Of a stretch of 58,468 nt of DNA, positions 51,599 to 58,468 are shown one piece after another (the first letter of the stretch is position 1; each line of letters starts with the position of its first letter). The DNA lies in assembly GCA_900541555.1 (NCBI GenBank), contig UQKE01000010.1, forward strand, positions 1 through 58,468, in the 5' to 3' direction. The notes below the pieces were generated by a model, which did no database searches, had not been told where the DNA came from, and saw only the letters and a program-made list of their open reading frames with translations. Source of the DNA: an uncultured Porphyromonadaceae bacterium. GTDB taxonomy: Bacteria > Bacteroidota > Bacteroidia > Bacteroidales > Muribaculaceae. The translations under genes were made by a program, and so were the position numbers.

Positions 51599-52455
51599 AA
51601 AGAAACTTATTTTTTGCATTCCTCGCAAGCGCGATACTCGTTTCGTGCAGCAATGGCAAGACCGGCTCGGAAACAGAAAAACTCGCCGAAGATCCGGCTC
51701 CGGACGTATCGTCCATCGAAGGCCAACGCGACAGCTTGATGAGCCTCATCGGCGACATCAGCGAAAACATCATCGAAGTGAACCGAATGGAAAACATCTT
51801 GGCAAGCAAAGATTATAGCGAAACGCCCGACCAACGGCAAGAAATCATGAACAACATCGCTGCGCTCCGCCAAGAATTGGAAAGCCGCCGGAAAGCGCTA
51901 AACGAATTGGAAGCGAAACTGAAAGAATCAAACGGATACACGGCAAAACTCAAAAAAACAATCGACGCGCAAAAACAACTGATTGACGAGCAAACCTTGA
52001 AAATCCAAGAATTGCAGACACAGCTCGACGAAGCAAACGTGAGAATCGCCGGCCTGACGGAAAACGTCGACAGTTTGTCGCACCAAGTGACAGAAGTGAC
52101 CGCGCAACGAGAAGCAGAAACACGCAGGGCGGAAGCTATCGCCGACGAAATGAACACATGCTACTATGTGTGCGGTTCAAACAAAGAACTGAAAGAACAT
52201 AAAATACTCGAAAAGAAATTCCTCGGCAAGACGAAAATAATGGAAGGCGACTACGATCGCAATTATTTCACCAAAGCCGACAAACGCACGTTGCACACGA
52301 TAAAAACCTATGCAAAAGAAGCCAAACTGATGACCAAACATCCCGAAGGCTCCTATTCCATTAAAGAAGAAAACGGGACGGCAGTCGTGCAAATCCTCAA
52401 TTCCAAATTATTTTGGGAAAAATCCAATTTCTTGGTAATCCAAACCGACAATTAG
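51595..52455 (+). CDS. Coiled-coil lipoprotein
   Basis: 286 residues. Lipobox AILVSC (Cys18). Residues about 45-185 form a long coiled coil with heptads of Leu/Ile (RQELESRRKALNELEAKLKE, QTLKIQELQTQLDEANVRIA). A globular C-terminal part (about 190-286: MNTCYYVCGSNKELKEHKIL ... YSIKEENGTAVVQILN) ends the protein. Bacteroides relatives carry names such as Cbp1-type collagen-binding adhesin; I cannot verify that link or function here. Last gene of the dacB unit, followed by a terminator. Confidence 0.75.
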   Translation: MKRNLFFAFLASAILVSCSNGKTGSETEKLAEDPAPDVSSIEGQRDSLMSLIGDISENIIEVNRMENILASKDYSETPDQRQEIMNNIAALRQELESRRKALNELEAKLKESNGYTAKLKKTIDAQKQLIDEQTLKIQELQTQLDEANVRIAGLTENVDSLSHQVTEVTAQREAETRRAEAIADEMNTCYYVCGSNKELKEHKILEKKFLGKTKIMEGDYDRNYFTKADKRTLHTIKTYAKEAKLMTKHPEGSYSIKEENGTAVVQILNSKLFWEKSNFLVIQTDN

Positions 52456-52477
52456 CGTTCACGGCAAAACCACTCCC

Positions 52478-52512
52478 AACAGGCGAACCGTTTCAGTTCG
52501 CCTGTTTTGTTT
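52478..52512 (+). terminator. Terminator of the dacB-rsmI-lipoprotein operon
   Basis: Stem AACAGGCGAAC/GTTCGCCTGTT with a 7-nt loop followed by TTGTTT, 22 nt after the lipoprotein stop. Confidence 0.85.
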
Positions 52513-52630
52513 GCCTCGCCAAACGATTCCGCACGCATCGTTCCAAACGAAATCAATCACAACTTGAACTGCCGCTTCTTTGGCATTCGAACCCATACCC
52601 TTTCTCTTTTGCGGCAAACACAGAATCTTT

Positions 52631-52783
52631 GGATAAGATAAGCTGCGCCTCGGAAGAACAATTCCAAGCAAGCTTGATTGTTCTTCTCTCGATTTGCAGT
52701 ATCTTTGAATAAGATAAGCTGCGCCTCGGAAGAACAATTCCAAGCAAGCTTGATTGTTCTTCTCTCGGCTTGCATTATCTTTG
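52631..52783 (+). promoter_or_regulatory. Tandem hairpin-promoter units C and D upstream of gltX
   Basis: Two near-identical units with a 76-nt period. Each reads ATAAGATAAGCTGCGCCTCG, then a hairpin with 10-bp arms GAAGAACAAT/ATTGTTCTTC and an inner 5-bp CAAGC/GCTTG stem (hairpins 52653-52686 and 52729-52762), then a -7 box TATCTTTG (52700-52707 and 52776-52783). In both, the ATTG of the right arm is exactly 19 nt before the -7 box, so the hairpin arm supplies the -33 region. A relic -7 (AATCTTTG, about 52624-52631) begins the array. Unit D should transcribe gltX with a leader of about 20 nt. Confidence 0.8.
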
Positions 52784-52810
52784 CACAATATTTTGCTAAT
52801 ATTTGGGATA

Positions 52811-54340
52811 ATGGAAAGAAAAGTCAGAGTTCGTTTTGCACCGTCGCCTACCGGCCCGCTTCATATCGGAGGCGTTCGCACCGCTTTGTTCAACTACCTT
52901 TTTGCACGTCGCCACGGCGGCAAAATCATCCTGCGCATCGAAGACACCGATTCAAACCGCTTTGTCCCCGGAGCAGAAGAATACATCAATGAAGCATTCG
53001 CTTGGTTGGGCATCCGCTTCGACGAAGGCGTGCGCGAGGGCGGAAACTACGGCCCGTACCGGCAATCGGAACGCCGCGACATCTACCGCAAATACGTCAA
53101 GCAATTGCTCGATGCCGGAAAAGCCTATATCGCATTCGACACGCCGGAAGAATTGGAAGCCAAACGCGCCGAAATTCCCAATTTCCAATACGACGCATCG
53201 ACACGCATGTCGATGCGCAACTCTCTGACAATGCCCGCCGATGAAACGCGCCGCCTTGTCGACAACGGAGAAAAATACGTAGTCCGCTTTCTTATAGAGC
53301 CGGGGCGCAACGTCGTTGTCAACGACCTTGTTCGCGGAGAAGTGACAATCAATTCTTCCATCCTCGACGACAAAGTGCTGTACAAGTCTGCCGACGACTT
53401 GCCAACGTATCATCTTGCCAATATCGTCGACGACCATTTGATGGAGATTTCCCACGTGATTCGCGGAGAAGAATGGCTCCCGTCGGCGCCTCTCCATGTG
53501 TTGCTCTACGAAGCATTCGGCTGGACAGACACAATGCCGGCGTTCGTGCATCTTCCCCTGCTATTGAAACCCGACGGGAAAGGCAAATTAAGCAAACGCG
53601 ACGGCGACCGCCTCGGATTTCCCGTGTTCCCGCTCGAATGGCACGACCCGAAAACCGGAGAAATTGCATCCGGCTATCGCGAATCGGGCTATTTGCCGGA
53701 AGCCGTGGTCAATTTCCTTGCGCTGCTCGGCTGGAATCCGGGCGACGACCGCGAAATATTGTCGATGGACGAATTAATCAGCCTTTTTTCTTTCGAGCAT
53801 TGCTCAAAAAGCGGAGCAAAATTCGACTTTGAGAAAGGAAAATGGTTCAACCACAAATATCTTCAAGAAATCAGCGACGAACGATTGGCCGAAATGTTCC
53901 TGCCCATCCTTGCCGAAAACGGCCATCCGGAAGCCGATCTTGCCTACACGGCCCGCGTTGTTGCCCTCGTAAAAGGACGCATCAACTTCGTGCGCGATCT
54001 CTGGGAGCAATCCCGCTTCTTCTATGAAGCGCCAACCGCTTATGCCGAAAAGGACGTGCGCAAACGATGGAAAGAAGGCATGCCGCAAATCATGGAAGAA
54101 TTAATCGGCGTGCTCGACGCTTTGACCGATTTCTCATCGGCTGCGGCAGAATCGACCGTGCTCGACTGGATTGCAGCCAAAGGCTACCACACGGGCAATG
54201 TCATGAATGCATTCCGGCTCACGGTAGTCGGCGAATGCAAAGGCCCGCACATGTTCGACATCACCGAATTGCTCGGCAAAGACGAAACCATCAAACGAAT
54301 ACGCAAAGGCATCAATGATATTCGCCCGATCGAAGCATGA
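52811..54340 (+). CDS. gltX: Glutamyl-tRNA synthetase
   Basis: 509 residues. The class I catalytic motifs are intact: [13 protein letters not shown] (HIGH equivalent) at about residues 8-20 and KLSKRDGD (KMSKS equivalent) near 257. Substrate segments [10 protein letters not shown] and the anticodon-binding helical domain follow. It charges tRNA-Glu in translation. The ATG at 52811 gives the canonical [13 protein letters not shown] start; in-frame sequence before it lies in the hairpin-promoter repeats. The last 26 bases overlap the next gene. Confidence 0.95.
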   Translation: MERKVRVRFAPSPTGPLHIGGVRTALFNYLFARRHGGKIILRIEDTDSNRFVPGAEEYINEAFAWLGIRFDEGVREGGNYGPYRQSERRDIYRKYVKQLLDAGKAYIAFDTPEELEAKRAEIPNFQYDASTRMSMRNSLTMPADETRRLVDNGEKYVVRFLIEPGRNVVVNDLVRGEVTINSSILDDKVLYKSADDLPTYHLANIVDDHLMEISHVIRGEEWLPSAPLHVLLYEAFGWTDTMPAFVHLPLLLKPDGKGKLSKRDGDRLGFPVFPLEWHDPKTGEIASGYRESGYLPEAVVNFLALLGWNPGDDREILSMDELISLFSFEHCSKSGAKFDFEKGKWFNHKYLQEISDERLAEMFLPILAENGHPEADLAYTARVVALVKGRINFVRDLWEQSRFFYEAPTAYAEKDVRKRWKEGMPQIMEELIGVLDALTDFSSAAAESTVLDWIAAKGYHTGNVMNAFRLTVVGECKGPHMFDITELLGKDETIKRIRKGINDIRPIEA

Positions 54341-55424
54341 CTTGCTGAGAGCGTCGGCCGTCCTTGCCGCCTTTCTCCTCTCGTCTGTTGCGTTTATGCT
54401 GCCTGCGCAACAAAAATTGCGTTGGAGCGTCGACGCAGGCGCCGTCGTGGAGAATCGCGAAGGCGACGACTATTATTCTCCCGACCAAACATTGGCTTTC
54501 ACGCGGCTGTCGCCCGAAGTGGGAATGTCGTTTTTAGGCGGAAAACACAACATCATGGCCGGTGCGTCGTGGTATCAACCGATTGGCAACGGCTGGAAAG
54601 ACTACAAGCTCTCGCCCACGGTCTACTATCGCTACACATCGCCTTCTTTGAAATTGAGCATAGGAATGTTTCCGCGCACGCAGCTCATCGAAACCATCCC
54701 CACCGCTTTCATGAGCGACTCCCTGCGCTACCTCGAACCGAACATCCGCGGGGCTTTGGTGCAATACGTCCACCGACGCGGCCACGCTGAATTGGCGCTC
54801 GATTGGCGAAGCATCCAAACGGAAACGCAACGCGAAGCATTCAGCATCTATGCTTCGGGGCGTTGGAATGCTGTCGGCCCGCTGTTTGTCGGCTGCCGAT
54901 TGCAAATGAACCACTTGGCAAAAACGAAACACCCCGACAAGGGGCAAAGCGTCAACGACGACTTGATGGCAAACCCCTTTGCCGGAGTCGACCTCGGCCG
55001 TTACCTGCCACGAATGGACAGCCTTTCGCTGGCTGCCGGAGCGCTCGTTTCCATGCAGCGCGACAGGAGCATCGGACAGTGGCACACGCCATGCGGCGCA
55101 GCGATCGAAGCTACTGCCGAATGGCGGTTTCTCGGCATCGACGAACATTTGTATGCAGGACGCAACTTGATGCCGCTTTACCCGAAATATGGTTCGCTGC
55201 TCAATTTGGGCGACCCCTCGTACCAAGCTAAACTTTACAGCCGCACAACCGTGCGCGCCTACATCTTTCGCAACCAATTCGTCAACCTCTACGCTTCTTT
55301 GGATTTCCACTACACGCCCGAAGCTTTCACCTTTTGGCAAAAAGTGTCGCTGCGCGTGTATGTCGACGATATTCTATGGCGCGACGGCAAAAACCGTGGC
55401 ACGAAGCTGAAACGTTATTATTGA
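54315..55424 (+). CDS. Predicted outer membrane beta-barrel protein of unknown function
   Basis: 369 residues. The N terminus is basic then hydrophobic ([24 protein letters not shown]), a likely signal peptide with a long n-region. The mature part shows repeated amphipathic strands ([41 protein letters not shown]) and ends with a short basic-aromatic tail. Proteins of this kind lie between gltX and waaA in Bacteroidales, but I know no function. The start lies 26 bases inside gltX; a shorter start would lose the signal peptide, so the overlap is probably real. Confidence 0.72.
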   Translation: MIFARSKHDLLRASAVLAAFLLSSVAFMLPAQQKLRWSVDAGAVVENREGDDYYSPDQTLAFTRLSPEVGMSFLGGKHNIMAGASWYQPIGNGWKDYKLSPTVYYRYTSPSLKLSIGMFPRTQLIETIPTAFMSDSLRYLEPNIRGALVQYVHRRGHAELALDWRSIQTETQREAFSIYASGRWNAVGPLFVGCRLQMNHLAKTKHPDKGQSVNDDLMANPFAGVDLGRYLPRMDSLSLAAGALVSMQRDRSIGQWHTPCGAAIEATAEWRFLGIDEHLYAGRNLMPLYPKYGSLLNLGDPSYQAKLYSRTTVRAYIFRNQFVNLYASLDFHYTPEAFTFWQKVSLRVYVDDILWRDGKNRGTKLKRYY

Positions 55425-55439
55425 AAAAACACGACAAAC

Positions 55440-56693
55440 ATGAACATTATCTACAACCTCGGCATATCGCTCTACTCGCTCGGCGTGAGAATCGCATCCG
55501 TTCGCAACAAAAAAGCGCGGCTTATGCGCGAAGGGCAAGCGCAAACATTCGGCATCCTCGACCGGCAAGTGGAAAAGGCTGAGAAATATGTATGGATTCA
55601 CGTGTCGTCGCTCGGCGAGTTCGAACAAGGACGACCGCTCATTGAGATGATGAAACGCAACAATCCGTCGACACGAATCCTCCTCACGTTCTTTTCGCCG
55701 TCGGGCTACGAAGTTTGCAAAAACTACACGCTCGCCGACATCATCTGCTATCTTCCTTTCGACAAGCCTAAGAAAGTGCGTCGCTTCCTCGATGCCGTCG
55801 ATATTGAGAAAGCTATCTTCGTGAAATACGAATTTTGGGGCAACTACCTCCACGAATTGCATCGCAGAGCAATTCCGACCTATATCATTTCGGCGATTTT
55901 CCGCCCCACGCAAATGTTTTTCCGCCCTTACGGAGGCTTGTTCCGGAAAATGCTGCATTGCTACGACACCCTGTTCGTGCAAGACGAGCAATCCGCCACG
56001 CTGCTGCGCTCCGTCGGCGTGACAAACGTGGAAATAGCCGGCGACACCCGTTTTGACAGAGTGACCGACATATTGGAAAACAAGGTAGATTTGCCAATCG
56101 TTGAAATATTCTCGCGTGGCTCGTTCACCCTCTTTGCCGGCAGCTCGTGGGAGCCTGACGAAGAATTTCTCATCCCCTTCTTCAACAGCCATCCGGGCAT
56201 GAAAATGGTGCTTGCGCCACACGAATTGAGCCGTGAGCGCATCGAAGGCATTTGCGCCAAGCTGACGCGCCCATACGTCCTATACACCGAAACCACAAAA
56301 GAAAAAGCCGCCGAAGCCGATTGCTTGATCATCGACTGCTACGGCATCCTCTCAAAAAGCTATCGTTTCGCCACCACCGCCTACGTCGGCGGGGGATTTG
56401 GCGCCGGCATCCACAATATCAACGAAGCTGCCGTCTACGGCATACCCGTCGTTTTCGGACCAAACTACGGCAAATTCAAAGAAGCCCGCGACTTGATTGC
56501 AATCGAAGGCGCTTTTGCCATTGCCGACGGGAAAGAATTCGCCCAAATAATGGAACGGCTGCTCAACGACGGCGCATACCTGAAAGAGCATGGCGAAATA
56601 GCCGGTCGCTACATCAAAGAGCATCTCGGAGCCACGCGCCGCATCTACGCCCGCCTCTTCCCCAACCAACCATCCGCGCCGGCAAACATATAA
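55440..56693 (+). CDS. waaA: 3-deoxy-D-manno-octulosonic acid transferase (Kdo transferase)
   Basis: 417 residues, GT-B glycosyltransferase (family GT30). WaaA adds Kdo to lipid A at the inner membrane. It has the N-terminal membrane-associated start (IYNLGISLYSLGVRIASVRN), the acceptor-side VHVSSLGEFEQGRPLIE-type motif (HVSSLGEFEQG, catalytic Glu), FVKYEFWGNY, and the CMP-Kdo-binding C-terminal half with GGGFGAGIHNINEAAVYGIPVVFGP. Length is normal. It is probably co-transcribed with gltX and the barrel gene. Confidence 0.92.
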   Translation: MNIIYNLGISLYSLGVRIASVRNKKARLMREGQAQTFGILDRQVEKAEKYVWIHVSSLGEFEQGRPLIEMMKRNNPSTRILLTFFSPSGYEVCKNYTLADIICYLPFDKPKKVRRFLDAVDIEKAIFVKYEFWGNYLHELHRRAIPTYIISAIFRPTQMFFRPYGGLFRKMLHCYDTLFVQDEQSATLLRSVGVTNVEIAGDTRFDRVTDILENKVDLPIVEIFSRGSFTLFAGSSWEPDEEFLIPFFNSHPGMKMVLAPHELSRERIEGICAKLTRPYVLYTETTKEKAAEADCLIIDCYGILSKSYRFATTAYVGGGFGAGIHNINEAAVYGIPVVFGPNYGKFKEARDLIAIEGAFAIADGKEFAQIMERLLNDGAYLKEHGEIAGRYIKEHLGATRRIYARLFPNQPSAPANI

Positions 56694-56785
56694 AGTCCGC
56701 GCTCTTGCGTGCGGGCAGGAATGCCTGCATAAGCCGCAAGGATTATTTTCCGCAAAAAAAGTATGCAACTTTGTCCGTTTCCGAA

Positions 56786-56841
56786 CCCCTCCGTTTTCTG
56801 CGAAAACACCTCCCCTATCCGCGCTTCGTACGGCAGAGGAG
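56786..56841. repeat. Dispersed hairpin repeat, copy 2
   Basis: Shares CCCCTCCG, the core CACCTCCCCTATCCGCGCT and CGGCAGAGGAG with positions 1-51. The inner stem is weaker in this copy (CCG/CGG around CGCTTCGTA), while the outer CTCC/GGAG pairing remains. Confidence 0.55.
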
Positions 56842-56942
56842 TACATTGCTACGTTCCAACCTTGAACTCATAGTATTCACAACGAGTTTGCCCAACTTTA
56901 CAGCTTTTTTCTCAACTACCAAACGTAGCAATGTCTCCCTCT
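56835..56942. repeat. About 21-bp inverted repeat with 66-bp centre
   Basis: ACATTGCTACGTT (56843-56855) is exactly complementary to AACGTAGCAATGT (56922-56934), and the pairing extends with a few mismatches into AGAGGAG on the left and CTCCCTCT on the right. The layout is like a small MITE or a large RNA hairpin. No coding content. Confidence 0.65.
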
Positions 56943-57076
56943 GTTCGCGAAACCGCTTGGCGGATTTTCAACGTTTGGTTAATTAATTTTAACGAAGAAA
57001 TATTTGTTGGTTATTTTTTTTGTTAATATATTAGACGCGTAAACAAACTTAACTAATACCCTAAAATTTTTATGTT

Positions 57077-57688
57077 ATGAAACGAATCATATTGATTGCC
57101 GCGATAGTCTTGCTGGCATTGCAGGCGGCGGCACGCGAGCCGTGGCAGAACGGCTTCTCGGTCGGCGTGGAAGGCAACTTCTCGTTGACGAATTACGATA
57201 ATATGAGTACAGATGTGGCATTTAATGATTTTTGGGGAACAACCGTCAGCGGAAGTTACACTGCCTTCCATTGGAAAGGCTTGTTTGTGCGTCCCGAATT
57301 GTCCATGTATTACGAACGCCATGCGATTGAGAAGCTACTTGGCGGGTCTTATGCCGACAGAGACCATGTTGCAGAAATGGGGTTTGGAATTGCGCTTTTG
57401 GGAGGCTATCGCGTTCCGCTTGGAGCCAAAACGAGCTTCGACTTGCTGACAGGTCCTTATTACACCATTGCCGTCAACCAGCATGAGACGAATGGAGATG
57501 ACCATGAATTCAATTTGTACAACAAATCGTCGCTGCGTTGGCGATTCGGGCTGGGGCTGAATGTGCGGCGGCTGACGATCGGCGCGTCTTTCGATTTGGG
57601 ATTGCTCAAAATAGGAGGTTTTAGCAGTAGTCATAGCGACGATCGCGAAAGCAACGTCGTGAGCGTAGGCATCGGCTACAATTTCTAA
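57077..57688 (+). CDS. Small outer membrane beta-barrel protein, paralog 1
   Basis: 203 residues. Signal peptide MKRIILIAAIVLLALQAAA, then eight or so amphipathic strands (FSVGVEGNFSL, TTVSGSYTAFHWKGLFVRPELSMYY, IALLGGYRVPL) ending VVSVGIGYNF. The size and pattern fit an OmpA/OmpX-type eight-stranded barrel. It is first of at least three tandem copies. The N-terminal 35 residues and C-terminal 50 are nearly identical between copies, while central loops vary in length and sequence. Function unknown. Confidence 0.85.
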   Translation: MKRIILIAAIVLLALQAAAREPWQNGFSVGVEGNFSLTNYDNMSTDVAFNDFWGTTVSGSYTAFHWKGLFVRPELSMYYERHAIEKLLGGSYADRDHVAEMGFGIALLGGYRVPLGAKTSFDLLTGPYYTIAVNQHETNGDDHEFNLYNKSSLRWRFGLGLNVRRLTIGASFDLGLLKIGGFSSSHSDDRESNVVSVGIGYNF

Positions 57689-57693
57689 TTTTG

Positions 57694-57720
57694 CATTTCA
57701 AACAAACTTAAGCTGAAATG
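57694..57720 (+). promoter_or_regulatory. Start-codon hairpin between paralogs 1 and 2
   Basis: CATTTCA (57694-57700) pairs perfectly with TGAAATG (57714-57720), and the ATG of the second paralog is the end of the right arm. A consensus-like -7 TAATTTTG (57686-57693) overlaps the stop codon just before it. The same arrangement recurs at 58324-58358. Confidence 0.5.
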
Positions 57721-58326
57721 AGACGAATCATATTGATTGCCGCGATGGGTTTGCTGGCATTGCAGGCGGCGGCACGCGAGCCGTGGCAGAACGGCTTTTC
57801 GGTCGGCGTGGAAGGTAATTTTGCCTTGTTCGACAATCAGAAATTTGGTCGCAATGATTACAACGACTTCAAAGGCGCGACCATTAGTGGCAGCTACACG
57901 GCATTTTTGTGGAAAGGTTTTTTTGTGCAACCCAGATTGTCTGTTTATTACGAGCATCATGAAATCGACATGCTGGATGGGATAACCATAGATCCCGACA
58001 CGGACCATGCCACGGAAGTTGGCATTGGTCTCGCGGCTTTTGGAGGATACAGAGTCCCTGCGGGAAATATATGCAGCATAGATGTTTTCACAGGTCCTTA
58101 TTACGGTATTGCAATCAATCAACATCAGACCGTGTCTGGACATCATCGTTTTGATTTGTTCAACAAATCGTCACTGCGTTGGCGGTTTGGGCTGGGAGTG
58201 AACGTGTGGCGGCTGACGGTCGGCGCGTCCTTCGATTTGGGCTTACTTAAATTCGACAAGGAATCTCGATGGTATGATGATCGCGAAAGCAACGTCGTGA
58301 GTGTTGGCATCGGCTACAATTTCTAA
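57718..58326 (+). CDS. Small outer membrane beta-barrel protein, paralog 2
   Basis: 202 residues, sharing MRRIILIAAMGLLALQAAAR and EPWQNGFSVGVEGNF with its neighbours, and the terminal NKSSLRWRFGLG ... DDRESNVVSVGIGYNF. The middle (about 36-125) differs: LFDNQKFGRNDYNDF and HHEIDMLDGITIDPDTDHA replace the matching parts of paralog 1. Surface loops of the barrel are the likely variable parts. Spacing from paralog 1 is 29 bp, so the array can be one transcript. Confidence 0.85.
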   Translation: MRRIILIAAMGLLALQAAAREPWQNGFSVGVEGNFALFDNQKFGRNDYNDFKGATISGSYTAFLWKGFFVQPRLSVYYEHHEIDMLDGITIDPDTDHATEVGIGLAAFGGYRVPAGNICSIDVFTGPYYGIAINQHQTVSGHHRFDLFNKSSLRWRFGLGVNVWRLTVGASFDLGLLKFDKESRWYDDRESNVVSVGIGYNF

Positions 58327-58331
58327 TTTTG

Positions 58332-58358
58332 CATTTCAAACAAACATAAGCTGAAATG
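58332..58358 (+). promoter_or_regulatory. Start-codon hairpin between paralogs 2 and 3
   Basis: CATTTCA (58332-58338) and TGAAATG (58352-58358) again pair, with the third paralog's ATG in the right arm. The 13-nt loop differs from the first copy at one base only. Confidence 0.5.
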
Positions 58359-58468
58359 AGACGAATCATATTGATTGCCGCGATGGGCTTGCTGGCATTG
58401 CAGGCAGCGGCAGGCGAGCCGTGGCAGAACGGTTTTTCGGTCGGCGTGGAAGGAAATTTCGCCTTGTA
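58356..58468 (+). CDS. Small outer membrane beta-barrel protein, paralog 3 (partial, runs off window)
   Basis: Only the first 37 codons are inside the window. They encode the same signal peptide (MRRIILIAAMGLLALQAAA) and GEPWQNGFSVGVEGNFAL, differing from paralog 2 by a few bases and one Arg-to-Gly change before EPWQ. The gene is open to the window end, so the array has at least three members. Confidence 0.85.
   Translation, partial: MRRIILIAAMGLLALQAAAGEPWQNGFSVGVEGNFAL

Larger units (their letters stand above)
56694..57076. other. Intergenic region between waaA and the paralog array
   Basis: 383 bases with no supportable gene. It holds the second copy of the dispersed hairpin repeat (56786-56841), a long inverted repeat (56835-56855/56922-56942), and an AT-rich leader (56980-57076) with the palindromic TTAATATATTA before the first barrel gene. 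Minus- and plus-strand frames here show no protein-like features. Confidence 0.6.

Noticed and set aside
52631..52783. CRISPR array, because of the regular 76-nt period
   Set aside because: Only two units, the whole unit is repeated with no unique spacers, and each unit contains a promoter box.

Overview
This 58.5 kb window comes from a Bacteroidota chromosome, most likely order Bacteroidales; I cannot place it to family. Many genes are preceded by the phylum's -33/-7 promoter (TTTG, 19-21 nt, TAnnTTTG) rather than a sigma70 type. The window also carries type IX secretion (T9SS) genes, a secreted C10 protease with a T9SS sorting domain, several TonB-dependent receptors, and many lipoproteins. 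Most genes are ordinary core functions. There is no prophage, CRISPR array or plasmid backbone.

Layout. 1-4.5 kb: tRNA-Arg(CCU), a DUF3822 gene with rsmD, the C10 protease, and tRNA-Leu(UAG). 4.6-10.6 kb, minus strand: a thioredoxin-fold protein, a cyclophilin-like lipoprotein, a DUF362 protein, a TonB-dependent receptor, and a holin plus M15 peptidase pair. 10.8-19 kb, plus strand: aroA, a small membrane protein, a metal ABC permease, porW/sprE, porX and a class II aldolase. 19-28 kb: a GNAT enzyme, pepT, miaA, two transporters (MFS and POT), DUF2851, pncB and an RNase H. 28-34 kb, minus strand: an operon of secreted endonuclease/exonuclease/phosphatase, TonB-dependent receptor and multidomain DUF5689-type lipoprotein. 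34-38 kb: a small secreted protein, tadA, porE and a beta-barrel. 38.4-40.4 kb: tsaE, an Imm17-like gene, a deleted IS3-type element carrying only orfA, and an orphan Wza-like lipoprotein. 40.5-45.7 kb, minus strand: TonB-dependent receptor, beta-helix lipoprotein and acid-phosphatase-like metallophosphoesterase. 45.8-56.7 kb: a GNAT-nitrilase fusion, a YgjP-like metallopeptidase, dacB, an acidic protein, rsmI, a coiled-coil lipoprotein, gltX, a beta-barrel and waaA. 57-58.5 kb: a tandem array of about 200-residue beta-barrel paralogs that runs off the window.

How the genes relate. porW, porX and porE are T9SS parts or regulators, and the C10 protease is a plausible client. The two receptor operons both lack SusD. 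Each pairs a TonB-dependent receptor with an unusual surface lipoprotein and a secreted phosphoesterase or nuclease, which suggests scavenging of nucleic acids and organic phosphate.

The most unusual signal is non-coding. Two intergenic regions (about 47.48-47.62 kb and 52.63-52.78 kb) each hold a pair of about 76-nt units made of a long hairpin whose right arm supplies the -33 region of a promoter. In one unit both hairpin arms have changed sequence but still pair. Other non-coding signals are an inverted repeat at 56.84-56.94 kb next to a dispersed hairpin repeat also present at position 1, and a start-codon hairpin between the tandem paralogs.
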